Shown: piece after piece, positions 1 through 13,000 of the stretch
Layout: each line of letters opens with the position of its first letter
Position numbering within the stretch: position 1 is the first letter of the stretch
Source of the DNA: Ooceraea biroi
Lineage: Eukaryota; Arthropoda; Insecta; Hymenoptera; Formicidae
DNA: 64,000 bases
NCBI RefSeq assembly: GCF_003672135.1
Contig: NC_039518.1
Location: 7,256,136 to 7,320,135, forward strand
Reading direction: 5' to 3'
Made by a program: the position numbers and the translations under genes
The notes under the pieces: model-generated
What the model saw: the letters and a program-made list of their open reading frames with translations, nothing else
What the model was told of the DNA's origin: nothing
The model's database searches: none

Positions 1-3000
1 AACTAGGAGACTGCCTTAGATTTGAACTCGAACTCTCCGGGATCCCTGGTTCACACGCCTAGGGCTTAGGCTGTGCGGCCAATACTCCTACTGTTGTGAT
101 CAACTTGTTTTCATTCCGATCCTTTATACGACCTGTCAGTCTCGACTATCTTTCCAGATCTTACAGCTCGGCCAGCCTGACATTACATTCGTCCCCGAAT
201 GTCTCCAAATCGTCGGTTCACTCCACTTGAGTCCCTCCCAACCTCCATGTTGGTTCACTCCTCCGAGTCCTTCCCAATCTCCATGTTGGTTCACTCTTCT
301 GAGTCCCTCCCAACCTCCATGTTGGTTCACTCCTCCGAGTCCTTCCCAATCTCCATGTTGGTTCACTCCTCTGAGTCCTTCCCAATCTTCATGTTGGTTC
401 ACTCCTCCGAGTCCCTCCCAATCTCCATGTTGGTTCACTCCTCTGAGTCCGTCCCGACCTCCGTGTTCAGGCTTCACTACCGGCCAGCTGCTTCTCAACT
501 CCCTCCTCTCCGAGGGGTAGCGGATGAATCTCAACTGTCTTCGAGGGGTAGCGGATTTTTCCCACTTCTGAATTGTAAGAGGCGAAAAATAACTAGGAGA
601 CTGCCTTAGATTTGAACTCGAACTCTCCAGGATCCCTGGTTCACACGCCTAGGGCTTAGGCTGTGCGGCCAATACTCCTACTGTTGTGATCAACTTGTTT
701 TCATTCCGATCCTTTATACGACCTGTCAGTCTCGACTATCTTTCCAGATCTTACAGCTCGGCCAGCCTGACATTACATTCGTCCCCGAATGTCTCCAAAT
801 CGTCGGTTCACTCCACTTGAGTCCCTCCCAACCTCCATGTTGGTTCACTCCTCCGAGTCCCTCCCAATCTCCATGTTGGTTCACTCCTCTGAGTCCGTCC
901 CGACCTCCGTGTTCAGGCTTCACTACCGGCCAGCTGCTTCTCAACTCCCTCCTCTCCGAGGGGTAGCGAATGAATCTCAACTGTCTTCGAGGGGTAGCGG
1001 ATTTTATCCCACTTCTGAATTGTAAGAGGCGAAAAATAACTAGGAGACTGCCTTAGATTTGAACTCGAACCCTCCGGGATCCCTGGTTCACACGCCTAGG
1101 GCTTAGGCTGTACGGCCAATACTCCTACTGTTGTGATCAACTTGTTTTCATTCCGATCCTCTATACGACCTGACAGTCTCGACTATCTTTCCAGATCTTC
1201 CAGCTCGGCCAGCCTGACATTACATTCGTCCCCGAATGTCTCCAAATCGTCGGTTCACTCCACTTGAGTTCCTCCCAACCTCCATGTTGGTTCACTCCTC
1301 TGAGTCCCTCCCAACCTCCATGTTGGTTCACTCCTCCGAGTCCCTCCCAATCTCCATGTTGGTTCACTCCTCTGAGTCCGTCCCGAACTCCATGTTCAGG
1401 CTTCACTACCGGCCAGCTGCTTCTCAACTCCCCCCTCTCCGAGGGGTAGCGGATGAATCTCAACTGTCTTCGAGGGGTAGCGGATTTTTCCCACTTCTGA
1501 ATTGTAAGAGGCGAAAAATAACTAGGAGACTGCCTTAGATTTGAACTCGAACTCTCCAGGATCCCTGGTTCACACGCCTAGGGCTTAGGCTGTGCGGCCA
1601 ATACTCCTACTGTTGTGATCAACTTGTTTTTATTCCGATCCTCTATACGACCTGACAGTCTCGACTATCTTTCCAGATCTTCCAGCTCGGCCAGCCTGAC
1701 ATTACATTCGTCCCCGAATGTCTCCAAATCGTCGGTTCACTCCACTTGAGTTCCTCCCAACCTCCATGTTGGTTCACTCTTCTGAGTCCCTCCCAACCTC
1801 CATGTTGGTTCACTCCTCCGAGTCCCTCCCAATCTCCATGTTGGTTCACTCCTCTGAGTCCGTCCCGAACTCCATGTTCAGGCTTCACTACCGGCCAGCT
1901 GCTTCTCAACTCCCCCCTCTCCGAGGGGTAGCGGATGAATCTCAACTGTCTTCGAGGGGTAGCGGATTTTTCCCACTTCTGAATTGTAAGAGGCGAAAAA
2001 TAACTAGGAGACTGCCTTAGATTTGAACTCGAACTCTCCGGGATCCCTGGTTCACACGCCTAGGGCTTAGGCTGTGCGGCCAATACTCCTACTGTTGTGA
2101 TCAACTTGTTTTCATTCCGATCCTTTATACGACCTGTCAGTCTCGACTATCTTTCCAGATCTTACAGCTCGGCCAGCCTGACATTACATTCGTCCCCGAA
2201 TGTCTCCAAATCGTCGGTTCACTCCACTTGAGTCCCTCCCAACCTCCATGTTGGTTCACTCCTCTGAGTCCTTCCCAATCTCCATGTTGGTTCACTCCTC
2301 TGAGTCCGTCCCGACCTCCGTGTTCAGGCTTCACTACCGGCCAGCTGCTTCTCAACTCCCTCCTCTCCGAGGGGTAGCGAATGAATCTCAACTGTCTTCG
2401 AGGGGTAGCGGATTTTATCCCACTTCTGAATTGTAAGAGGCGAAAAATAACTAGGAGACTGCCTTAGATTTGAACTCGAACCCTCCGGGATCCCTGGTTC
2501 ACACGCCTAGGGCTTAGGCTGTACGGCCAATACTCCTACTGTTGTGATCAACTTGTTTTCATTCCGATCCTCTATACGACCTGACAGTCTCGACTATCTT
2601 TCCAGATCTTCCAGCTCGGCCAGCCTGACATTACATTCGTCCCCGAATGTCTCCAAATCGTCGGTTCACTCCACTTGAGTCCCTCCCAACCTCCATGTTG
2701 GTTCACTCCTCCGAGTCCCTCCCAATCTCCATGTTGGTTCACTCCTCTGAGTCCGTCCCGAACTCCATGTTCAGGCTTCACTACCGGCCAGCTGCTTCTC
2801 AACTCCCCCCTCTCCGAGGGGTAGCGGATGAATCTCAACTGTCTTCGAGGGGTAGCGGATTTTATCCCACTTCTGAATTGTAAGAGGCGAAAAATAACTA
2901 GGAGACTGCCTTAGATTTGAACTCGAACTCTCCGGGATCCCTGGTTCACACGCCTAGGGCTTAGGCTGTACGGCCAATACTCCTACTGTTGTGATCAACT

Positions 3001-3060
3001 TGTTTTCATTCCGATCCTTTATACGACCTGTCAGTCTCGACTATCTTTCCAGATCTTACA
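1..3060. repeat. Higher-order satellite: about 446-bp blocks containing a 36-bp minisatellite
   Basis: Blocks begin with AACTAGGAGACTGCC at 1, 591, 1038, 1520, 2002, 2449 and 2896; the last is cut off near 3060. Block lengths are 590, 447, 482, 482, 447 and 447 bp. The differences are whole multiples of 36 bp, apart from one extra base in the blocks reading GATTTTATCCC. The 36-bp inner unit contains CCATGTTGGTTCACTCC and varies in number from block to block, so this is a minisatellite nested inside a larger tandem repeat. Because 36 is divisible by three, several frames stay open on both strands (12-residue periodic peptides). These look like by-products, and I call no gene here. The array runs off the left edge. 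Confidence 0.93.
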
Positions 3061-4693
3061 ATAGATTAACAGCAATAAGTTAAAGAATACTGGTAAAATT
3101 ATATGTACAACTATTTAGTTTTCTTTATAATATAATACTTATTTTGAATACTTTTAATATTAATGTTACTGTTAGAAACGATTACCTTGGATAAAGAGAA
3201 CGCTTCCATAACACGCAACAACACGCTGTGTATATTTTATATGTATATGTTTAGAGTGCAAAATATAATGATTAAATATTTATATTTTTCCCTTTCCTCT
3301 GGAAAAACTGCATCATTATAATAACTATAGCGTTATTGTTATTGTATATGTTACTGTATTAACTTATATATTTTATACATACTAATTCCAGGAAAGGTCT
3401 TTGAATTAATTTCGAGCGAAAGCAAATGAAATAGTTTGCTCTCGCTTAGAATTAATTCAAAGACCTTTTCTGGGATTAGTATGTATAAAATATATATTTT
3501 CATTCTACAGTTACTATTCAGTTACAAAAAATATAACAGTAATATAACAATTACAGAATTTACATCACGATTATATATATGTTATATAATTATTCGCTAA
3601 CTTTGTTAAGAGTATATAACATGTTACATACGTATTATATTCACGTTATATAATTGTAACATGTGTGAGTAGGAAATTGCTACTACGTGTGTATAACCTA
3701 GTACATCTATGTAATATTGCGTGTTACATTCCGTTTTATTACGGTAATGTAATAGTTATATACCCGTGTTTGCTGGGTGGTTATACAAGATTGCATGATA
3801 ATAAATAAGGCTTTTGTTTCATCGGTTATAATTTAATATATTTAATCCGTTTTAATTGTTATCGAACTTTGTATGTGATAAAATATCTTTCTATGGAAAT
3901 TGGTGTAGTATTAATTTACTCCATTAATTATAAAATAACGGTGCCCTAAATAAACATCAAAGCTATTAATAAGAAATATTACAAGATTGTGTGTTCAGTT
4001 GCTGCTCTTAGGATAATTAACAATGTTTAACGCTCTCAATTGTTTTCCAAAAGTCCTGCGGTTCTACGAACAAAACAGAAGCGTTTCCGCCTGAATAATG
4101 CGCTAAAGCATGTCGCAGACCCTTCGAATCGAATTCAGAATTCTAGTTCAAAAGAATCGTCCAGATAAAAATTTCTATATACGCGCGAGTAGGTGATGTT
4201 GATGAAGTAGATGAGAAAGAAGCAGTAGGTTGGTTTTCGAAAATTCTCGCAGAGATGTTATATTCCATATCTCATCAATATTTTTTTAAGACACTAATAC
4301 ATCTCTAATGTGTATGAGATGCAGCGTGCATACGTAATGTGGCAGTTCATTGAATTATACGCACTATGTAACTGCTGACTGAGTAGTTGCAATTCTTGTC
4401 TCTCCTTCAATGGGACAATGTTACACGAAGCATAATAACAAACATTTCTAAATGTATCTTCCTGTACGAAGTCCAGCTCGAAAATGCTTTTTGGGTTCTT
4501 GGACTTATGATAGTTAATGACTAGCAGATAATAACCCATATAGAACAAAATCCAAAACATATGGCAAAGATGTCTAAAGGACGTCTTGATGTCTTTCAGT
4601 CAGTAAATAAGCTACATGTTGACTGTGAAAAATGTAGCCTTTAAAGTGAAGTTTTTTATTATTTAGAATATTTAAAAAACAGTGCACAGCAAA
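3061..4693. other. AT-rich intergenic sequence
   Basis: No gene is supported here. The sequence is strongly AT-rich and holds one long inverted repeat, listed separately. An 88-codon open frame on the minus strand (4294-4560) has no family I recognise and no supporting splice structure. Confidence 0.6.
3365..3495. repeat. Hairpin-forming inverted repeat, possible MITE core
   Basis: Arms of about 62 bp (roughly 3365-3427 and 3432-3495) are near-perfect reverse complements around a loop of a few bases. Both contain TTTATACATACTAAT and AAAGGTCTTTGAATTAATT. Similarity continues weakly outward, which suits a small non-autonomous DNA transposon. I could not fix its ends or a target-site duplication. 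Confidence 0.6.
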
Positions 4694-6903
4694 ATGGGAA
4701 ACAAAAGTGGCTATTCTTTATCTCGCCCCAGACTGTCTCGGAAAAAAGGATACGTACAGAGGTTTGTGACTGCTTCTTTTAGCTATTTGCATATGTACCT
4801 ACCTCGCTTATGAAAAAGAGGCATTTACGTTGCCAAAATATAATTTATTGTATCATTATATTGTATCACATATAGCTAACTTTCAGTATCAAGAATTCAT
4901 TAATTTTTCGTTGCAGACGACGACTATTGCGGATGATGCAGGCTGAAAAAGCAAAGCACTCTAAGACCACTGAAGATGCTAATGACAAATGCAACCATTT
5001 TGATCAATTTGTCGAATCACCAAGTGACAAGATAGATACTGAAGATACAAAAATTGATATCTCAATAAAGCAGTTCCTGGATTCAACTTCAAACACAAGT
5101 AGGTGTTATTAAAAAAATAACGAACTAAGAAGTGTCGAACTTTCCAAGGATAAAAATAGTTTTGTGATTGTAATTGGACGTATGGATGTAAATTGAATTT
5201 AGGAAAGCATGCCAGAGGCTGTTGCACTGTCCACATTTCTTTTTTGCGGGATGAAATCCAGAGAACATTTTTAACCATGCGCGAAGAATAGAATGCCCAT
5301 TTAAAAGAAACTCGTGAAGAAAATCCCTGTTGCTTACAGAAGAGTTACCATTTATCTGTCTCATCTCAAGTGTCTTCTTGTGTAATCTCTTGTGCAATAC
5401 ATTTCTCGAATAATGCTGAACTGGTTTTGATTATATTGAAAATGTCATGCTCTTACTTTTAGTGTCAGCATCCACAGACAACATACCAGAACCACAACTC
5501 TTCACACATTCCATCATAAATACTCATCCAGTCGACAAAATGTTAAAGATGGAGTGTATAGAAGAACCTCTGAGTGAAACACAGTTGTCCTCTACAATGA
5601 AACTCGAAGATATGACAGATTATGACAGAGTAAGTTTATTCGCTAATTACTTTCTCCTCGCAAAGTCTTGCCAAAGATAAATACAGATATTGATCCTTTC
5701 TTTTCAACAGGTTGCAGCTACCTTGGAACAACTAGTTGAGGATTATGGGGGTAAATTGGTACGTCAAACTGGTGTCATCAGTTATGAATACACATTGTAG
5801 GTACCTATGAATTATGCAACGAGTCAGTCTTATTAAATTTGTTTACGTAATTTATTAACTTTGATAGGCCTGCAAATCAGACGGCGACTCCGACAATAGT
5901 TCCAGACAATCCTCAGATCTCAAACGTTGTAAGTATAGAATGAGGCACAGTAAAGAAACATAAATCTTTGTGTGTCTCTCGTATAGAATGTTGCTTATCA
6001 TTTGAGACTCAGCAAAAGGAGAATTCGGCGCCAATCAAACTGGAAAGCGATAATATAAGTGAGCCTCAAGAAAATGTTCAGCTGGAAAGCGAGCCATGTG
6101 CAGGAGCTAACTTGGAACCTGTTACACAAACTCAAGGTAGAAAGTCGCTTACTTTAATTTTTTTTTAACGAGCCTGGTTTATTGAACATTAAATTAAATC
6201 GAACATGTTTCCAGGTACAACTACGACGACTACGTCCTCCGTGGCGTCCACCAATACACAGACACAACAAGAAGAGAATGTATTATCAATTCCGTTGTAT
6301 TTTTCTTTATCGCAAGTCCATGGTTTATATCATCTTAATCATGTGCTGCGATTGTTTTCAGTACATGTATAACAAATCTGGGCGTAAGATAGAAAGAGTT
6401 ATTTATGTGCGCCAACCTGATGCCATACAAAAGGTACGGAAAAGTTGGAAGGCTCAGCGGAATCAGTCGATTCAGAAACCTATGGAACGGGCTAGTATAG
6501 GAGGAATATCCGTCGGCAGCAAAAAATTGCAGGTGGAAACGAAGAATGCTTACATTCTTGGGATGTAGTCCAGTTGACACTGGAATGCTACAAAACACTT
6601 GCCATCCTTGCAAATAGAAAGGAGGATAGAAAGTGGTTCGTAGCATTTGCGCTGCTAACTGGATTACAGCCTTCAGGAAACCCTTAGAAAACATAGAACA
6701 ATTAATTCTACAAATTTTGTAGCTTGCGAACAGATTGACGAAGCCAAGAAGAATCAATCCAGTGATGGAGAATCGACGTTTAATAGGATGGAGGATGATC
6801 TTTTCGCTCGATCTTTCCCCTCACTGATGGTGGTAGTGAGACCAAGTATCCGTGACAAATACATCAGGTCGCAAGTCGCGCACACGGAGAGACGAGCACT
6901 AGG
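4694..6903 (+). CDS. Unrecognised multi-exon gene, 3' part lost in assembly gap
   Basis: I could chain ten exons with GT-AG junctions and consistent phase: 4694-4761, 4917-5098, 5463-5629, 5711-5758, 5881-5928, 6013-6136, 6215-6279, 6362-6433, 6520-6639 and 6734-6903, where the gap begins. The predicted product is about 354 residues so far. It starts MGNKSGYSLSRPRLS, has a basic N-terminus, then acidic Ser/Thr/Glu-rich low-complexity stretches including a run of threonines near TTTTTTSSVASTNTQ. Two more conserved-looking blocks follow: a basic one around SGRKIERVIYVRQPDAIQK and one around WDVVQLTLECYKTLAILA. I do not recognise a domain. The composition would suit a nuclear protein, but that is only a guess. 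The starts of exons 5, 6 and 9 were chosen because they keep the frame open; alternatives exist (for example 5868 for exon 5, or read-through of 6433 to a stop at 6568). Confidence 0.55.
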
Positions 6904-7003
6904 NNNNNNNNNNNNNNNNNNNNNNNNNNNNNNNNNNNNNNNNNNNNNNNNNNNNNNNNNNNNNNNNNNNNNNNNNNNNNNNNNNNNNNNNNNNNNNNNN
7001 NNN
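6904..7003. other. Assembly gap (100 N)
   Basis: A run of exactly 100 N joins the unrecognised gene to the mariner A array. The true length is unknown. The missing 5' end of the array and the 3' end of the gene may both lie here. Confidence 0.99.
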
Positions 7004-10000
7004 TTTATATAAAAAAAACGCAATTACTTTTTGGCCACCCAACCAATATGGCGAAGATGCTTTAAAACTGCGGCAGTGTCAAAATTGGGTTACTAAATTT
7101 CAATCTGGAGATTTTAATGTGAAAGATGCACCACGCTCAGGAAGGCCAATCGAAATTGATGATGGCAAAATAAAGGCACTGATCGATTCCAATCGGCGTT
7201 TAACGACACGAGAGATTGCTGAGAATTTTAACATATCGAAATCGAGTGTTGAAAACCATTTAAAACGACTTGGATACATTAGTAAGCTCGATATTTGGGT
7301 ACCACATGAGCTCAAAGAAATTCATCTCACTAAGCGTATTGACATCTGCGATTCTCTTTTGAAACGTGAGGAAAATGATCCATTCTTGAAACGTATGATA
7401 ACAGGCGACGAAAAATGGATCGTCTGCAACAACGTCAAACGAAAAAGATGGTGGAGCAAGCGTGATGAACCTGCTGAAAGCACTTGAAAAGCAGATATTC
7501 ACCAAAGAAAGATTTTGCTGTCAGTCTGGTGGGACTTTAAAGGTATTGTGTATTTTGAGCCGCTTGCAAGGAATCAAATCATTAATTCAGACGTATACTG
7601 TCGTCAACTGGATAAATTAAATGATGCCATCAAACAGAAACGTCGAGAATTGGTGAATCGCAAAGGTGTTGTGTTTCACCATGATAACGCTAGACCACGT
7701 ACAAGTTTGGTCACTCGTGAAAAATTGTTGCAGCTTGGATGGGACGTGTTACCACATCCACCATATTCGCCAGACCCGGCACCATCAGATTACCATTTGT
7801 TTCGTTCTTTGCAAAACGCCTTGAATGGTAAAACCTTTACTGCTGATGAGGATATCAAATGGTTCTTGGAATTGTTTTTTGCTGAAAAAGATAAGAACTT
7901 TTTGAGCGCGGAATCATGAAGTTGCCTGAAAAAAGGCAAAAGATAATCAAACAAAATGGACAATATATTGTTTAATAAAGTTTTTGTTTCCCATGAAAAA
8001 TTCGCCTTTTATTTATATAAAAAAAACGCAATTACTTTTTGGCCAACCCAATATATGGCGAAGATGCTTTAAAACTGCGGCAGTGTCAAAATTGGGTTAC
8101 TAAATTTCAATCTGGAGATTTTAATGTGAAAGATGCACCACGCTCAGGAAGGCCAATCGAAATTGATGATGGCAAAATAAAGGCACTGATCGATTCCAAT
8201 CGGCGTTTAACGACACGAGAGATTGCTGAGAATCTTAACATATCGAAATCGAGTGTTGAAAACCATTTAAAACGACTTGGATACATTAGTAAGCTCGATA
8301 TTTGGGTACCACATGAGCTCAAAGAAATTCATCTCACTGAGCGTATTGACATCTGCGATTCTCTTTTGAAACGTGAGGAAAATGATCGATTTTTGAAACG
8401 TATGATAACAGGCGACGAAAAATGGATCGTCTACAACAACGTCAAACGAAAAAGATCGTGGAGCAAGCGTGATGAACCTGCTGAAAGCACTTGAAAAGCA
8501 GATATTCACCAAAGAAAGATTATGCTGTCAGTCTGGTGGGACTTTAAAGGTATTGTGTATTTTGAGCTGCTTGCAAGGAATCAAACCATTAATTCAGACG
8601 TATACTGTCGTCAACTGGATAAATTAAATGATGCCATCAAACAGAAACGTCGAGAATTGGTGAATCGCAAAGGTGTTGTGTTTCACCATGATAACGCTAG
8701 ACCACGTACAAGTTTGGTCACTCGTGAAAAATTGTTGCAGCTTGGATGGGATGTGTTACCACATCCACCATATTCGCCAGACCTGGCACCATCAGATTAC
8801 CATTTGTTTCGTTCTTTGCAAAACGCCTTGAATGGTAAAACCTTGACTGCTGATGAGGATATCAAATGGTTCTTGGAATTGTTTTTTGCTGAAAAAGATA
8901 AGAACTTTTTGAGCGCGGAATCATGAAGTTGCCTGAAAAAAGGCAAAAGATAATCAAACAAAATGGACAATATATTGTTTAATAAAGTTTTTGTTTCCCA
9001 TGAAAAATTCGCCTTTTATTTATATAAAAAAAACGCAATTACTTTTTGGCCAACCCAATATATGGCGAAGATGCTTTAAAACTGCGGCAGTGTCAAAATT
9101 GGGTTACTAAATTTCAATCTGGAGATTTTAATGTGAAAGATGCACCACGCTCAGGAAGACCAATCGAATTTGATGATGGCAAAATAAAGGCACTGATCGA
9201 TTCGAATCGGCGTTTAACGACACGAGAGATTGCTGAGAATCTTAACATATCGAAATCGAGTGTTGAAAACCATTTAAAACGACTTGGATACATTAGTAAG
9301 CTCGATATTTGGGTACCACATGAGCTCAAAGAAATTCATCTCACTGAGCGTATTGACATCTGCGATTCTCTTTTGAAACGTGAGGAAAATGATCGATTTT
9401 TGAAACGGATGATAACAGGCGACGAAAAATGGATCGTCTACAACAACGTCAGACGAAAAAGATCGTGGAGCAAGCGTGATGAACCTGCTGAAAGCACTTG
9501 AAAAGCAGATATTCACCAAAGAAAGATTATGCTGTCAGTCTGGTGGGACTGTAAAGGTATTGTGTATTTTGAGCTGCTTGCAAGGAATCAAACCATTAAT
9601 TCAGACGTATACTGTCGTCAACTGGATAAATTAAACGATGCCATCAAACAGAAACGTCGAGAATTGGTGAATCGCAAAGGTGTTGTGTTTCACCACGATA
9701 ACGCTAGACCACGTACAAGTTTGGTCACTCGTGAAAAATTGTTGCAGCTTGGATGGGACGTGTTACCACATCCACCATATTCGCCAGACCCGGCACCATC
9801 AGATTACCATTTGTTTCGTTCTTTGCAAAACGCCTTGAATGGTAAAACCTTGACTGCTGATGAGGATATCAAATGGTTCTTGGAATTCTTTTTTGCTGAA
9901 AAAGATAAGAACTTTTTTGAGCGCGGAATTATGAAGTTGCCTGAAAAAAGGCAAAAGATAATCAAACAAAATGGACAATATATTGTTTAATAAAGTTTTT

Positions 10001-13000
10001 GTTTCCCATGAAAAATTCGCCTTTTATTTATATAAAAAAAACGCAATTACTTATTGGCCAACCCAATATATGGCGAAGATGCTTTAAAACTGCGGCAGTG
10101 TCAAAATTGGGTTACTAAATTTCAATCTGGAGATTTTAATGTGAAAGATGCACCACGCTCAGGAAGGCCAATCGAAATTGATGATGACAAAATAAAGGCA
10201 CTGATCGATTCCAATCGGCGTTTAACGACACGAGAGATTGCTGAGAATCTTAACATATCGAAATCGAGTGTTGAAAACCATTCAAAACGACTTTGATACA
10301 TTAGTAAGCTCGATATTTCGGTACGACATGAGCTCAAAGAAATTCATCTCACTGAGCGTATTGACATCTGCGATTCTCTTTTGAAACGTGAGGAAAATGA
10401 TCCATTCTTGAAACGTATGATAACAGGCGACGAAAAATGGATCGTCTACAACAACGTCAGACGAAAAAGATCGTGGAGCAAGCGTGATGAACCTGCTGAA
10501 AGCACTTGAAAAGCAGATATTCACCAAAGAAAGATTATGCTGTCAGTCTGGTGGGACTGTAAAGGTATTGTGTATTTTGAGCTGCTTGCAAGGAATCAAA
10601 CCATTAATTCAGACGTATACTGTCGTCAACTGGATAAATTAAACGATGCCATCAAACAGAAACGTCGAGAATTGGTGAATCGCAAAGGTGTTGTGTTTCA
10701 CCATGATAACGCTAGACCACGTACAAGTTTGGTCACTCGTGAAAAATTGTTGCAGCTTGGATGGGACGTGTTACCACATCCACCATATTCGCCAGACCCG
10801 GCACCATCAGATTACCATTTGTTTCGTTCTTTGCAAAACGCCTTGAATGGTAAAACCTTTACTGCTGATGAGGATATCAAATCGTTGTTGGAATTGTTTT
10901 TTGCTGAAAAAGATAAGAACTTTTTTGAGCGCGGAATCATGAAGTTGCCTGAAAAAAGGCAAAAGATAATCAAACAAAATGGACAATATATTGTTTAATA
11001 AAGTTTTTGTTTCCCATGAAAAATTCGCCTTTTATTTATATAAAAAAAACGCAATTACTTTTTGGCCAACCCAATATATGGCGAAGATGCTTTAAAACTG
11101 CGGCAGTGTCAAAATTGGGTTACTAAATTTCAATCTGGAGATTTTAATGTGAAAGATGCACCACGCTCAGGAAGGCCAATCGAAATTGATGATGACAAAA
11201 TAAAGGCACTGATCGATTCCAATCGGCGTTTAACGACACGAGAGATTGCTGAGAATCTTAACATATCGAAATCGAGTGTTGAAAACCATTCAAAACGACT
11301 TGGATACATTAGTAAGCTCGATATTTCGGTACCACATGAGCTCAAAGAAATTCATCTCACTGAGCGTATTGACATCTGCGATTCTCTTTTGAAACGTGAG
11401 GAAAATGATCCATTCTTGAAACGTATGATAACAGGCGACGAAAAATGGATCGTCTACAACAACGTCAAACGAAAAAGATCGTGATGAACCTGCTGAAAGC
11501 ACTTGAAAAGCAGATATTCACCAAAGAAAGATTATGCTGTCAGTCTGGTGGGACTGTAAAGGTATTGTGTATTTTGAGCTGCTTGCAAGGAATCAAACCA
11601 ATAATTCAGACGTATACTGTCGTCAACTGGATAAATTAAACGATGCCATCAAACAGAAACGTCGAGAATTGGTGAATCGCAAAGGTGTTGTGTTTCACCA
11701 CGATAACGCTAGACCACGTACAAGTTTGGTCACTCGTGAAAAATTGTTGCAGCTTGGATGGGACGTGTTACCACATCCACCATATTCGCCAGACCCGGCA
11801 CCATCAGATTACCATTTGTTTCGTTCTTTGCAAAACGCCTTGAATGGTAAAACCTTTACTGCTGATGAGGATATCAAATGGTTCTTGGAATTGTTTTTTG
11901 CTGAAAAAGATAAGAACTTTTTGAGCGCGGAATCATGAAGTTGCCTGAAAAAAGGCAAAAGATAATCAAACAAAATGGACAATATATTGTTTAATAAAGT
12001 TTTTGCTTCCCATGAAAAATTCGCCTTTTATTTATATAAAAAAAACGCAATTACTTTTTGGCCAACCCAATATATGGCGAAGATGCTTTAAAACTGCGGC
12101 AGTGTCAAAATTGGGTTACTAAATTTCAATCTGGAGATTTTAATGTGAAAGATGCACCACGCTCAGGAAGGCCAATCGAAATTGATGATGGCAAAATAAA
12201 GGCACTGATCGATTCCAATCGGCGTTTAACGACACGAGAGATTGCTGAGAATCTTAACATATCGAAATCGAGTGTTGAAAACCATTCAAAACGACTTGGA
12301 TACATTAGTAAGCTCGATATTTGGGTACCACATGAGCTCAAAGAAATTCATCTCACTGAGCGTATTGACATCTGCGATTCTCTTTTGAAACGTGAGGAAA
12401 ATGATCGATTTTTGAAACGTATGATAACAGGCGACGAAAAATGGATCGTCTACAACAACGTCAGACGAAAAAGATCGTGGAGCAAGCGTGATGAACCTGC
12501 TAAAAGCACTTGAAAAGCAGATATTCACCAAAGAAAGATTATGCTGTCAGTCTGGTGGGACCTTAAAGGTATTGTGTATTTTGAGCTGCTTGCAAGGAAT
12601 CAAACCATTAATTCAGACGTATACTGTCGTCAACTGGATAAATTAAATGATGCCATCAAACAGAAACGTCGAGAATTGGTGAATCGCAAAGGTGTTGTGT
12701 TTCACCATGATAACGCTAGACCACGTACAAGTTTGGTCACTCGTGAAAAATTGTTGCAGCTTGGATGGGATGTGTTACCACATCCACCATATTCGCCAGA
12801 CCTGGCACCATCAGATTACCATTTGTTTCGTTCTTTGCAAAACGCCTTGAATGGTAAAACCTTGACTGCTGATGAGGATATCAAATGGTTCTTGGAATTC
12901 TTTTTTGCTGAAAAAGATAAGAACTTTTTGAGCGCGGAATCATGAAGTTGCCTGAAAAAAGGCAAAAGATAATCAAACAAAATGGACAATATATTGTTTA

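Noticed and set aside
136..2883. 12-residue periodic peptides in the left satellite as a repeat protein
   Set aside because: Open in several frames on both strands because 36 is divisible by three; no start context, splice sites or unique sequence supports expression.
1..3060. CRISPR-like array
   Set aside because: The 36-bp units are contiguous without unique spacers, and the context is eukaryotic.
4294..4560. 88-codon minus-strand frame as a chemoreceptor fragment
   Set aside because: A weak hydrophobic N-terminus and a LLSQQL stretch recalled insect receptor tails, but there is no conserved motif or exon structure to support it.
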